Shown here piece by piece: positions 1 to 6,880 of a DNA stretch of 30,807 nt. Numbering within the stretch: position 1 is the first letter of the stretch; each line of letters starts with the position of its first letter. Source of the stretch: a virus; IMG/VR virus record IMGVR_UViG_3300027898_000033, positions 1 through 30,807 of that record. The stretch is one strand, 5' to 3'. A model generated the notes under the pieces. It was not told where the DNA came from. It did not search any database and saw only the letters and a program-made list of their open reading frames with translations. The position numbers were made by a program, and so were the translations under genes.

Positions 1-161
1 ACACAAACCTGTACACTGTCAAAAACACAGGCGTTAACACAGTTTCGATTGCCACGACCTCAAGTCAAACAATCGACGGCTCGACAGCGCCTATCACTTT
101 ACCTGTGGCAAACACATCTCTTGACCTCATCTCCGATGGGTCTAATTGGAGGGTCATCTAA
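1..161 (+). CDS. 3' end of a fibre-like structural protein (partial)
   Basis: Reading from base 3 there is an open frame that ends at TAA 159-161, giving 52 residues. The C-terminus contains LYTVKNTG, SQTIDGS and a final SDGSNWRVI, a pattern of short beta strands and Thr/Ser/Asn-rich turns that I associate with the ends of phage fibre and appendage proteins. The start lies outside the window. The stop overlaps the ATG of the next gene by one base (TAATG), so the two are translationally coupled. The frame matches the frame left open at base 30807, so this may be the tail end of that gene if the molecule is circular. Function as virion appendage is inferred. Confidence 0.6.
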   Translation, partial: TNLYTVKNTGVNTVSIATTSSQTIDGSTAPITLPVANTSLDLISDGSNWRVI

Positions 162-1621
162 TGGCTTACAATCCGAACAATCCAAATGGTTCAGCAACAT
201 CGGCTAATAGCGCCCCCGTGGTGATCGCATCAGATCAGGCGGCGGTGCCAGTATCAAGCACCACATTGGCTACTAGTGCTTTGCAGACTACTGGAAACAC
301 AAGCCTTGCTACCTTAGCTACAAACTTACCAGCAAAAGGCCAGGCGGCTGCTGCCTCATCAATGCCAGTGGTTATTGCAACCAACCAAAGTGATATTCCA
401 GTAGCCTCGTCTCCTGCAGCCGTTTTGCAAACCCCCACATCAAACTCAATGGCGGCTTTAAACGCCACTATTCAGTATCAAGTTGAGGGCGGCGCAGGTG
501 TGTTCTTAACCTTGACCAATGCCGCTGCCGCTACTACGGCTTGGTCAGGTACTGTTACTTTCCAGTACAGCTTAGACGGTTCGACTTGGAACTCGTTCAG
601 CGTTATGCCGGTCTCATCACCTGCCAACTCTGCTGCGGTAACTACTGCCACAGCCAACGGTTTGTGGTTTGGCACTATTCCGGCAGGTACTGTACAGAAC
701 CAAGGGTCTACAGTAGCTTATGTCCGCGCCAACATGACTGCGTACACCTCCGGTACAGCTTATTTCTTTGTGCAATCGTCTGCAGTGCCTAATGCCCGCA
801 TTCTATTGCCTTGGATTTATTCAGTAACTTCGGGCGCAACTCTTGTTGGTCCCATCGAAGCTAGCGGTTTTTCTGAGGTTGCAATTCAATTGTCGGCAGT
901 TACCACGACTGTTTTGACGGCTCAAGGTACCAATGACCCTTCTTTGACAACTTGGCAAACCATTCCAGTAATTCAAGGCCAAGCTATTGCGTCTTCTGCA
1001 ACAACAATGACAGCCGCAAGTACTTATCGTTTCAATCCAAATGGATATAAATGGACCAGAATTCAGGTCACAACCACGGGCACAGTTTTAACCGTGCAGG
1101 GCGTGAACGGAACCCTCGGACAACAAATTATTTTGACCTCAATTGGCAATGACATGGGCGTGACAATCAATGCGGGGACTTTGCCAACCGTCACCACTGT
1201 TGGAACTGTATCCAGCATCACTGCCGGTACAATCACAACTGTTGGGTCTGTGACTGCTGTTGCAGCAATCAACTCAGTGGCCACGACCAACGGATTGACG
1301 CTTGGAACCCAAATCACACCAACCACTCCGGCAGCTTTATCAGTCAAAGCATCGGCTGGCCGGTTGCATTTTCTTCAGCTTGGAAACCCAAACACAACAG
1401 CAGTTTATTTAAAAATCTACAACGCTGCGTCTGTGACTCTTGGAACTACCTCTGCAGCAATGAACTTCTATGTCCCTGCATCTAGTTCAATTGCAATTCC
1501 AATCAATGCCGTTGGCTTGTATTTTTCAACCGGCATTTTCATTGCTGTAACTGGTGCTGCATCTTTGACTGATAACACTGCAATTACAACTGGTTGCGAA
1601 TTAAATTACAGTTTCATATAA
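161..1621 (+). CDS. Fibre-like virion structural protein
   Basis: This is a 486-residue protein poor in charge and rich in Ala, Thr, Ser and Val. I chose ATG 161 because GGAGG sits at 147-151; an upstream TTG at 146 overlaps that site. The N-terminus repeats a motif (APVVIASDQAAVPV, then MPVVIATNQSDIPV) typical of phage fibre-like proteins. A beta-sandwich-like stretch (TVTFQYSLDGSTW) resembles one in the gene at the right edge of the window. Near residues 340-370 there is a run of VGTV/AGTI triplets of the kind seen in beta-helical stalks. The C-terminus (FLQLGNPNT, GLYFSTGIFIAVTG, ELNYSFI) matches a recurrent terminal domain of phage appendage proteins. A receptor or capsid-surface role is likely but unproven. 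Confidence 0.7.
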   Translation: MAYNPNNPNGSATSANSAPVVIASDQAAVPVSSTTLATSALQTTGNTSLATLATNLPAKGQAAAASSMPVVIATNQSDIPVASSPAAVLQTPTSNSMAALNATIQYQVEGGAGVFLTLTNAAAATTAWSGTVTFQYSLDGSTWNSFSVMPVSSPANSAAVTTATANGLWFGTIPAGTVQNQGSTVAYVRANMTAYTSGTAYFFVQSSAVPNARILLPWIYSVTSGATLVGPIEASGFSEVAIQLSAVTTTVLTAQGTNDPSLTTWQTIPVIQGQAIASSATTMTAASTYRFNPNGYKWTRIQVTTTGTVLTVQGVNGTLGQQIILTSIGNDMGVTINAGTLPTVTTVGTVSSITAGTITTVGSVTAVAAINSVATTNGLTLGTQITPTTPAALSVKASAGRLHFLQLGNPNTTAVYLKIYNAASVTLGTTSAAMNFYVPASSSIAIPINAVGLYFSTGIFIAVTGAASLTDNTAITTGCELNYSFI

Positions 1622-1631
1622 GGGGAAATGC

Positions 1632-1835
1632 GTGCAAGATGCCAATATTCCAAGCTCAGTCTATTACGCTCTTGGCGTTTTGGTTGTGACAAATATTGGC
1701 ACTCTTGTCAGCATTGCCACGGTTGCATTTCGAGCTCTTTGGTGGGCTTCAAAACTTGATTCGCGAGTCGAGGATGCAAAATCAACTTCGGTCCGGGCTC
1801 ATCGACGCATTGACATAATAGAATCAAAAAAATAG
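1632..1835 (+). CDS. Small single-pass membrane protein, holin candidate
   Basis: A 67-residue protein starting at GTG 1632, six bases after a GGGG ribosome-binding stretch at 1622-1625; the ATG at 1628 is in another frame. Residues about 10-37 form one long hydrophobic segment (YYALGVLVVTNIGTLVSIAT and onward), followed by a basic, Arg/Lys-rich tail (SKLDSRVEDAK, RAHRRIDIIESKK) likely to be helical and cytoplasmic. It sits 750 bases before the endolysin, with only tiny genes between, so a holin or holin-accessory role is a reasonable inference. Sequence alone does not separate a holin from another small membrane protein. Confidence 0.6.
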   Translation: MQDANIPSSVYYALGVLVVTNIGTLVSIATVAFRALWWASKLDSRVEDAKSTSVRAHRRIDIIESKK

Positions 1836-1856
1836 CATTTTACCAGGAGGTAAACC

Positions 1857-2081
1857 ATGGGAGTCGCAATCGATCAATTACAAGCGGTTTTGGCCAAACT
1901 TGAGGCCGCGGATTTGCCAATTTTGGAAGCTCAACTTTTGCCAGCCCTTGAAGAAATCCTGAATTCCCTTTTGCCTTCGGCTGAAGCATCAATTGCTGGG
2001 TCAATTGAGGCAATGTTTAATCCTGCATTGCAAGCAGCCCTGTCAGCTTTGATTGCAAAAATTCAACCTCCGAGCGCCTAA
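1857..2081 (+). CDS. Small helical protein in the lysis block, unknown function
   Basis: A 74-residue protein with a very good ribosome-binding site (AGGAGGTAA, seven bases before ATG 1857). It is almost entirely Ala, Leu, Ile and Glu with Pro breaks (LLPALEEILNSLLPSAEA), which predicts amphipathic helices; there is no clear transmembrane helix and no Cys. Its strong translation signal and place between two small membrane proteins suggest a lysis or structural accessory role. I do not recognise a family. It ends one base before the next ATG. Confidence 0.6.
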   Translation: MGVAIDQLQAVLAKLEAADLPILEAQLLPALEEILNSLLPSAEASIAGSIEAMFNPALQAALSALIAKIQPPSA

Positions 2082-2261
2082 ATGGTGCTCATTCCTTGGT
2101 TGATTGAAAATTCATCTTGGCTTGTGCCGGCCGCTGGCTGGCTAGCCTCAGAAGTTTTGGGCTGGTTTTCTGGTGGCCCAAAGGCATCAATCAGCCAAAT
2201 CATTTTTGATTTTATCAAAGAGATTTTTGTAATTCTCAAAGATAAGGCTGGGATGAAATGA
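2082..2261 (+). CDS. Tiny hydrophobic protein, possible holin or antiholin
   Basis: A 59-residue frame starting at ATG 2082, directly after the previous stop at 2079-2081. The N-terminal half is hydrophobic and Trp-rich (MVLIPWLIENSSWLVP, then GWLASEVLGWF), and the C-terminal half is an amphipathic helix ending in Lys residues (FIKEIFVILKDKAGMK). Its stop TGA 2259-2261 overlaps the next ATG as ATGA. Tight coupling on both sides supports it being translated. The holin suggestion rests only on size, hydrophobicity and location just upstream of the endolysin. Confidence 0.5.
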   Translation: MVLIPWLIENSSWLVPAAGWLASEVLGWFSGGPKASISQIIFDFIKEIFVILKDKAGMK

Positions 2262-2395
2262 AACGGGTTTTTGCAAAAATCCTGAGTTTTTTTTTGGGGC
2301 TCAGATTTTGGCGCACAAAATACGAAAAGAATTATCAGCAATTGAATATGGGCGATGATCCCAAGCGGACAAATATCATCACAATTAGGCATTGA
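2258..2395 (+). CDS. Tiny basic protein upstream of the endolysin
   Basis: A 45-residue frame coupled to its neighbours on both ends: ATG 2258 overlaps the previous stop, and its TGA 2393-2395 overlaps the TTG start of the endolysin. An N-terminal hydrophobic stretch (VFAKILSFFLGLRFW) is followed by a highly charged tail (RTKYEKNYQQLNMGDDPKR). It may be a membrane-associated lysis accessory or simply carry the coupling that allows translation of the TTG-started endolysin. No family recognised. Confidence 0.45.
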   Translation: MKRVFAKILSFFLGLRFWRTKYEKNYQQLNMGDDPKRTNIITIRH

Positions 2396-2811
2396 GCCAC
2401 GTCAATTCTGGCAATTGCCCTGGATGTCTGGCGATTTTTGAAAAATTCCCAGGATTTTACCAGCCTTTGCAATCTTGGTTTTTTGCAGTTCAGACCGCAA
2501 ATCCCACTTTTCACATTTCTTGCGCCGGCCGCGGTCAAGTTGACCAAGAGGCCGCCTTTGCGCGAGGGGCGAGCAAGGCGCACTGGCTGCAAAGCTCGCA
2601 CAATTTCAATGCCGCCATTGACACTTTTTTTCTGATCAATGGTCAATATCGCCTTGACCACAATTTTTATGATCAAATTGCGCCGCTGATTGATGCATCA
2701 ATTGAATGGTATGGGCGACCAGGCGCTGCTTTTCCCGAAAGGCCTCATTTTGAGATTGCCAATTGGCGCCAGCTTGTTGCAGACAATACCCTTGAGGCTG
2801 TTGAAAAATAG
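2392..2811 (+). CDS. Endolysin, M15-type peptidoglycan peptidase
   Basis: A 139-residue protein with the zinc-peptidase pattern of the M15 family (VanY/L-Ala-D-Glu carboxy- or endopeptidase type): SSHNFNAAID at 68-77 (zinc ligands H70 and D77), a likely catalytic E105 in the EWYG region, and PHFE at 118-121 with the third zinc ligand H119. The usual Gly of SHxxGxAxD is Asn here. The enzyme would cut peptide crosslinks in the host wall late in infection. The start is TTG 2392, overlapping the previous TGA, so translation is probably coupled. A CPGC pair at residues 9-12 precedes the catalytic domain. There is no signal peptide, so release would need a holin. Confidence 0.85.
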   Translation: MSHVNSGNCPGCLAIFEKFPGFYQPLQSWFFAVQTANPTFHISCAGRGQVDQEAAFARGASKAHWLQSSHNFNAAIDTFFLINGQYRLDHNFYDQIAPLIDASIEWYGRPGAAFPERPHFEIANWRQLVADNTLEAVEK

Positions 2812-2837
2812 TCTGTTAAAGACTAATCGGAGGGGAT

Positions 2838-3137
2838 ATGGCAAAAGACAAAATCAAACCAATGAATGATTATGTGATCGTAAAACAAGCGGAAGCTGAG
2901 ACCAAGACCAAGGGCGGACTCTATGTTCCCGAGATTGCGGCTCAGGCTCCGCTTTATGGCAAAATCGTTGCTGTGGGACCCGGCAAAATTGATCAAAAAG
3001 GCAATCGCACGGCCATGCAAGTGAAGGCCGGCGATCATGTTTATTTCACAAAAAACGCCTTCATTGAGGTTTCCCACAATGGGACCGAGCATCTTATGAT
3101 GAAAGAAGAGAGAATCCTTCTCATCGAAACCAAGTAA
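2838..3137 (+). CDS. groES: Phage co-chaperonin GroES
   Basis: A 99-residue GroES/Cpn10 homologue of normal family length. It shows the conserved opening (IKPMNDYVIVKQAEAE), the mobile-loop position with TKGGLYVPE, the VGPGK turn, the KAGDHVYF segment and the terminal EERILLIE. GroES caps GroEL during folding; phage versions (such as T4 gp31) replace the host subunit to help fold capsid protein. GGAGGGG at 2830-2836 is a strong ribosome-binding site. There is no GroEL gene in the window, so it would act with the host chaperonin. Its stop directly abuts the stop of the convergent minus-strand gene, with no bases between. Confidence 0.9.
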   Translation: MAKDKIKPMNDYVIVKQAEAETKTKGGLYVPEIAAQAPLYGKIVAVGPGKIDQKGNRTAMQVKAGDHVYFTKNAFIEVSHNGTEHLMMKEERILLIETK

Positions 3138-3368
3138 TCAGTTTCCCCAGACATTGCCGGTTGCTGGATTTGGCCCGCCTGGAAGTCCAAAAATGCTGAT
3201 GTCTGGGCGCACAACCGGCTGGGGCTGGTTCACTCGAATGCAGACCCCGCCTGATTGTGAATTTTGCGGCAAAACACAAACCGCTGGATATGGACAATCG
3301 TTGTTCCAATTGCAACCAAAAGACCTAATCGCACCAAGCAAAACCAGAGCAATCAAAAGCAAGCGCAT
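3138..3368 (-). CDS. Small secreted Cys-rich protein, possible moron
   Basis: A 76-residue protein starting at ATG 3368 on the minus strand, with a strong upstream GGAGGA site. Residues 1-18 form a Sec-type signal (RLLLIALVLLGAI). The mature part has four Cys (CNWNNDCPYPAVCVLP, GGVCI) spaced like a small disulfide-bonded fold, then a Pro/Gly-rich tail with PQPVVRPDI. It lies just downstream of a second secreted protein on the same strand, opposite to the phage core genes, which is typical of lysogenic-conversion cargo. The family is unknown to me; a periplasmic or surface role is inferred from the signal. Confidence 0.7.
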   Translation of the reverse strand: MRLLLIALVLLGAIRSFGCNWNNDCPYPAVCVLPQNSQSGGVCIRVNQPQPVVRPDISIFGLPGGPNPATGNVWGN

Positions 3369-3377
3369 ATTTCCTCC

Positions 3378-3719
3378 TTATTGTTGAATGGAATAAACCA
3401 AAAGCCTGTGACAAGTAAACTTTTCAAACGAAGTCCGATTGCGAGCCGTGTTTTCAAAGCAAGTGCTGCGTTTTGGCTCAACTGTGAATTTTTTACCATT
3501 GCAGTCAGAAGACAGTTTGCAAATGGCTTTGAATTCATTCACAGATTGAACAAAAGCAAGCTCGCGAGCCTGTCCTTCTGTTGAGGCCGTTCCGACGCCG
3601 CAAATCCCCATCAATGATCCATTTTTAAAAGCCTGATCATCTGTGCAATACCATTGATCCGAAGCATGAGCAATTTCTGATAAAAATAGAACAATGACCA
3701 TTTTGAACAGGGTTCGCAT
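3378..3719 (-). CDS. Secreted protein of unknown function, possible moron
   Basis: A 113-residue protein starting at ATG 3719 on the minus strand, preceded by GGAGGCT. Residues 1-19 look like a cleavable signal ending in AHA-S. The mature chain carries six Cys (WYCTDDQ, GICGVG, AICKLSSDCNGK, STCFE, FTCHR) and a segment TASTEGQARELAFVQSVNEF that is likely helical. This resembles short exported proteins of unknown function in Gram-negative genomes but I cannot name a family. It is the first gene of a two-gene leftward unit with the 76-residue secreted protein. Divergence from the lytic operon suggests expression from the prophage. Confidence 0.7.
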   Translation of the reverse strand: MRTLFKMVIVLFLSEIAHASDQWYCTDDQAFKNGSLMGICGVGTASTEGQARELAFVQSVNEFKAICKLSSDCNGKKFTVEPKRSTCFENTARNRTSFEKFTCHRLLVYSIQQ

Positions 3720-3820
3720 TGAGCCTCCATGGCAATGTCAAATTCAAACTGGCTTATAACTCCCAGCTCTTTTGCCACAATCAGTTTTTGTAAGTTTTTC
3801 ATTCTTTGTTCCATGCAATA

Positions 3821-3848
3821 AGAATAACACAATGCGACGATCATGCAA
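3821..3848 (-). promoter_or_regulatory. Possible leftward promoter for the secreted-protein pair
   Basis: On the minus strand TTGCAT (3843-3848) and TATTCT (3821-3826) are 16 bases apart, a moderate sigma70-like pair upstream of the two leftward genes. The -35-like element contains one of three ATGCAA copies in this control region. The match is modest and the start point would leave about 95 bases of leader. Confidence 0.3.
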
Positions 3849-3873
3849 AGTAAATTGATTTATTGGTTTCAGG

Positions 3874-3904
3874 TTGATACGGATCATTCAAATTGGTTTA
3901 TAAT
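3874..3904 (+). promoter_or_regulatory. Rightward sigma70-type promoter of the early operon
   Basis: TTGATA (3874-3879) and a perfect TATAAT (3899-3904) are separated by 19 bases, slightly longer than ideal. The predicted start near 3911 lies about 30 bases before ATG 3942 of the Xre-type regulator, whose leader carries AGGAGG. This would drive the regulator, Gp157-like, recombinase, zinc-ribbon and integrase genes as one unit. Confidence 0.55.
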
Positions 3905-3941
3905 GCAATTCACATCAAATATATTGAAAACAGGAGGTCAG

Positions 3942-4184
3942 ATGTCAAAAACTGGAAGAATGATAAAATCGATTCGGACAGCAAAAGGGTTAACGCAAAC
4001 TGAATTGGCAAAAAAAATGGGCGGATACCCAGTGCAGTTTATTTGCGCAATTGAGTCTGGGAGATCCAACTTACCGCTCAAAAAAATAAAGGCTTTGGCA
4101 AAAGCTTTTGATGTGCCGGAGCGTTGGATAATCAATTTTATAGTTGATGATTATTTTGAAAAACTTAAAAAGGTATTAAAATGA
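3942..4184 (+). CDS. Xre-family helix-turn-helix regulator
   Basis: An 80-residue DNA-binding protein. I place the start at ATG 3942 because AGGAGG lies at 3932-3937; an upstream in-frame ATG at 3843 would run through the promoter. Residues about 6-63 form the HTH_3/Xre fold: MIKSIRTAKGLTQTELAKKM, then the recognition region VQFICAIESGRSNLPL and the third-helix segment ALAKAFDVPERW. There is no C-terminal LexA-like peptidase domain, so it is not a CI-type self-cleaving repressor; it could be a Cro-like or small repressor controlling the divergent 3720-3941 region. Its stop overlaps the next start as ATGA. Confidence 0.8.
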   Translation: MSKTGRMIKSIRTAKGLTQTELAKKMGGYPVQFICAIESGRSNLPLKKIKALAKAFDVPERWIINFIVDDYFEKLKKVLK

Positions 4185-4714
4185 GCAAAACTCTGATGGA
4201 TATTGTCAGCAATCGCCGCGCAATTGATGAGCTTTTAATGGAATGCGAGGGTGAGGTTTCAGACGAATCAGTTGAATTGATTGTCAATAATTGGATGGCT
4301 GAAATCACATCTGATTTGGCCAACAAGGCGGATAATTACAAATATCGCCAAGACGATATGAGCCAAATGCAAGAGCAATTTAAAAAAATGGAAATCCTTT
4401 ACAGGTCGGCCAGGAAGTCCCTTGAGCGAGTTGAGGAATCTTTGAAAGACAAAATGAAGCTCGCAATGGCCCAAATGAACGTGACTGAAATTCAAGGAAA
4501 TCAATTCAAGTACAAGCTCAGCGATTCCGCCCCAAGCGTTGAAATTACGGATGAAACCCAGCTTCCTGCCAAGTTTTGCCGTGAAAAAGTAATTCTGGAA
4601 GTCGACAAGGCGGCGGTGAAAGAACATGTCTTGGCGACGGGTGAGGAAATTCCTGGAGTGATTTTGACTCGAGGAAAAACATTGCGTGTTTCAATTGTAA
4701 AGGACAAAAAATGA
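4181..4714 (+). CDS. Gp157-like phage protein
   Basis: A 177-residue protein whose layout matches the Siphovirus Gp157 family: an N-terminal helical part, a long charged coiled coil at about 55-110 (MSQMQEQFKKMEILYRSARK, LERVEESLKDKMKLAM), then a compact beta part beginning IQGNQFKYKLSDSAPSVEI and ending PGVILTRGKTLRV. The family is commonly found beside recombinase or replication genes in phages and its biochemical role is not settled. Here it is coupled to the regulator upstream and to the recombinase candidate downstream (ATGA at both ends). Confidence 0.75.
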   Translation: MSKTLMDIVSNRRAIDELLMECEGEVSDESVELIVNNWMAEITSDLANKADNYKYRQDDMSQMQEQFKKMEILYRSARKSLERVEESLKDKMKLAMAQMNVTEIQGNQFKYKLSDSAPSVEITDETQLPAKFCREKVILEVDKAAVKEHVLATGEEIPGVILTRGKTLRVSIVKDKK

Positions 4715-5460
4715 GCAACATTGTTTTAAAAAATTCGGCCATTGAAAAGGCATTGATTGAAGGGGATTTGTCTCAGCTTTCGGTTGATGATCGGCTGGCA
4801 TATTACAACCAAGTCTGTAAATCAGTCGGATTGAATCCAATCACTCAACCATTTTCTTACATAAAATTGAATGGAAAATTGGTTTTGTATGCCCTGAAGG
4901 CGGCGTCGGATCAGCTTCGCAGGCTTCACAGTGTTTCAATCAACATCACTTCCCGAGAATCAATCGAGGGAGTCTATGTTGTGACCGCTAAAGCAAAAGA
5001 TGCCAGCGGTCGCGAAGACGAATCAACTGGAGCGGTGACAACCGCTAATTTGAAGGGCGATGCGCTTGCAAATGCGTTCATGAAGGCCGAAACAAAGGCC
5101 AAGCGCCGAGTGACTTTGTCAATTTGTGGCCTTGGAATGCTTGATGAAACTGAGGTTGATTCAATTGAAGGGGCGCAAAAGCTTCGAGATGTGGGTCCAG
5201 GTGGCCCAAAACAAGACCCGCCAAAAGAGCCACCAAAAGAAAAGCCAGTTGAGGCAAAACCCGCCGGGGAAATAAAAAACGAGGCGCCGATCAGTATGCA
5301 TGAGCTTGGTGTCTTGTACGAAAAAGCATACAGCGCAAAGGGCATTTCAAGGGACCGTTTCAATGAGATGATTTTTGAAAGATTCGGCGTTGAACGCGGC
5401 ACTGACTTGAAAAAATGGCATTTTGAGCAAATAATCAAAGGGCTGGAGGGCAAAGGATGA
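4711..5460 (+). CDS. Probable single-strand annealing recombinase
   Basis: A 249-residue protein. The core at about 20-150 has YYNQVCKSVGLNPITQPF, a KLVLYALKAASDQLR segment, and the strongly conserved GDALANAFMKAETKAKRRVT followed by LSICGLGMLDETE. This pattern recalls phage annealing proteins of the RecT/ERF/Rad52-like group, where a basic helix binds single-stranded DNA near a hydrophobic strand. A Pro/Lys linker at about 160-190 (PKQDPPKEPPKEKP) leads to a small C-terminal helical domain. Location after Gp157 and before an integrase supports a recombination role. The exact family is uncertain; structure-based comparison would settle it. Confidence 0.6.
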   Translation: MSNIVLKNSAIEKALIEGDLSQLSVDDRLAYYNQVCKSVGLNPITQPFSYIKLNGKLVLYALKAASDQLRRLHSVSINITSRESIEGVYVVTAKAKDASGREDESTGAVTTANLKGDALANAFMKAETKAKRRVTLSICGLGMLDETEVDSIEGAQKLRDVGPGGPKQDPPKEPPKEKPVEAKPAGEIKNEAPISMHELGVLYEKAYSAKGISRDRFNEMIFERFGVERGTDLKKWHFEQIIKGLEGKG

Positions 5461-5678
5461 AAGCGGCTTATTGCTCATCAAGGCATTGTGACCCGCGGCA
5501 AAGGTCAGCTCTGGGGCGTGAAAAAGAAAACGCTGCAGCTGGCTCGACAAATTGCCCGGATTGCAATTCTTTGTTGATTTGGCATGATGAGCGGTCTAGG
5601 TGCAGGCCCGGCATTGATCATCGTGGCAAATGGTATGCTGAGCGAAAAAGCAAAAAAGCCTTGGAATCCGCTCGCTGA
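5457..5678 (+). CDS. Small zinc-ribbon-like protein
   Basis: A 73-residue basic protein with potential metal ligands in two groups: YCSSRHCD near the start and NCPDCNSLLIWHDE in the middle, followed by RSRCRPGI. A CxxC pair followed by LLIWHDE is typical of zinc ribbons in small phage nucleic-acid-associated proteins. It overlaps the recombinase stop (ATGA) and its own TGA overlaps the integrase ATG (TGATG), so it belongs to the early operon. Function unknown; a DNA- or RNA-binding accessory is the likeliest guess. Confidence 0.6.
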   Translation: MKAAYCSSRHCDPRQRSALGREKENAAAGSTNCPDCNSLLIWHDERSRCRPGIDHRGKWYAERKSKKALESAR

Positions 5679-6583
5679 TGGCCAAAAAAGAGCTCTTTTT
5701 TGCATATTACGACCGAATGATTGCGCAAAAAAAAGCCTATGAAATTTCGCCAGTGACTCTTTCAAGGATTGAAGTCATTTGGCGAAAATCCATCGCTCCG
5801 TTTTGGCGAGAAATTGATCCCAAAAAAATAAATCAGGAAATGGTTGTCGATTTTATCAATTGGCACAGAGCCCACAGGCCCGGAATTCAGCTGGTCAATG
5901 TTTTCAAATATTTGGGCAATATTTTTGCCGTCATGGTTGAGTCCAGCGCCATGGATCCAGCAAAAAAACCAAAATTGGACCTTCCGCGAGATGAACAAAA
6001 GCATCATGCCCGTCAAAAAGGCCGTTACATTACCGATGCCGAATTTGATCAAATCTTAACTCAAACCAAAGGCTGGTTTCGATTATTTTTGTTGATTGCC
6101 TTCACGACCGGAATGCGAAAAATGGAAATCGGCAAGCTTGAAATTTCACGCCTTGAATTTGATTCTGATTCGAATCGATTCATTATTTCCCTGGACACGG
6201 ATGACACAAAAACCGGGATGGCGAGAAAAATTCCGATTCCCGGCGCTTTGAATGAGCTCATCAGACAACAAATAAATGCAGGCTCAAGATATCTTTTTCC
6301 CTCATTTGACCTTTCACAACACGTCCCCGCTCAAGCGATTGACCGAAAGTGGGCCGCGGCCAAAAAAGCGGCTGGCATTGTTGGCAAAATGCGCGAACAC
6401 GATATTCGCCACACTGCCGCATCAAATATGGCAAAAGCCGGAATTAATCCCATGATGGCGACCACAATTCTCGGAATGAGCCTGAGCACCTTCCAAAAAA
6501 GATATCTGAAATTGACTCCACAGGACCTTATGTTAGCAAGTGAAAGTGCAGTTTTGCGACTAAACAAAGACAAGATTTCTTAG
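5678..6583 (+). CDS. int: Tyrosine-family integrase
   Basis: A 301-residue site-specific recombinase. The N-terminal part (about 1-105) is a SAM-like core-binding domain; the catalytic domain begins near 116. Visible catalytic residues are R147 (TTGMRKMEIGKL), K178 (TKTGMARK), H241 and R244 (HDIRHTAA) and the nucleophile candidate Y276 (FQKRYLK). At the usual second His/Trp position of the LGH box the sequence is LGMS, so Met267 replaces the expected His. It would insert the phage DNA into the host chromosome. It closes the early operon; a tRNA gene lies about 660 bases downstream and could mark the attachment region. Confidence 0.9.
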   Translation: MAKKELFFAYYDRMIAQKKAYEISPVTLSRIEVIWRKSIAPFWREIDPKKINQEMVVDFINWHRAHRPGIQLVNVFKYLGNIFAVMVESSAMDPAKKPKLDLPRDEQKHHARQKGRYITDAEFDQILTQTKGWFRLFLLIAFTTGMRKMEIGKLEISRLEFDSDSNRFIISLDTDDTKTGMARKIPIPGALNELIRQQINAGSRYLFPSFDLSQHVPAQAIDRKWAAAKKAAGIVGKMREHDIRHTAASNMAKAGINPMMATTILGMSLSTFQKRYLKLTPQDLMLASESAVLRLNKDKIS

Positions 6584-6591
6584 GGGACAAA

Positions 6592-6855
6592 ATGGATTCT
6601 CAAACTTTTGGATATGCGATTTTGCTGACTTTTTGGACCTTTTTGATTTATTTGATTTGGTCTGAAAAATCCGCCAAAGATCGTCAAGACCTGTACTCGT
6701 ACAATAATTTGAGCCAGCTTAATATTTTGCGCCAAATTTTGTCATCTCAACAGGAATTTGTGAAACAGGTCACTCAAAAGCCAGCCACTCGCGTTGATGC
6801 AAAAAAAGCAGGCAATGGCGTTGCGGCACTTGTGAAAGAGCTTCCAAAGCAATAA
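6592..6855 (+). CDS. Small membrane-anchored protein with coiled tail
   Basis: An 87-residue protein with ribosome-binding GGGGAC just before ATG 6592. One transmembrane helix at about 6-24 (FGYAILLTFWTFLIYLIW) is followed by a charged, helical stretch (SEKSAKDRQDLYSY, LNILRQILSSQQEFVKQV) and a basic tail. The shape, an N-in anchor with a long coiled extension, would suit an inner-membrane spanin or an exclusion protein, but it sits downstream of the integrase rather than in the lysis block. No family recognised. Confidence 0.55.
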   Translation: MDSQTFGYAILLTFWTFLIYLIWSEKSAKDRQDLYSYNNLSQLNILRQILSSQQEFVKQVTQKPATRVDAKKAGNGVAALVKELPKQ

Positions 6856-6880
6856 ACTTTTGCCAAAAGGCGGTGTTTCT

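Noticed and set aside
3611-3802. Minus-strand frame upstream of the secreted protein (MKNLQKLIVAKELGVIS...)
   Set aside because: It overlaps the 3378-3719 gene by more than 100 bases, has only a weak binding site, and its end contains the binding site of that gene. It could be a leader peptide but I could not support it as a gene.
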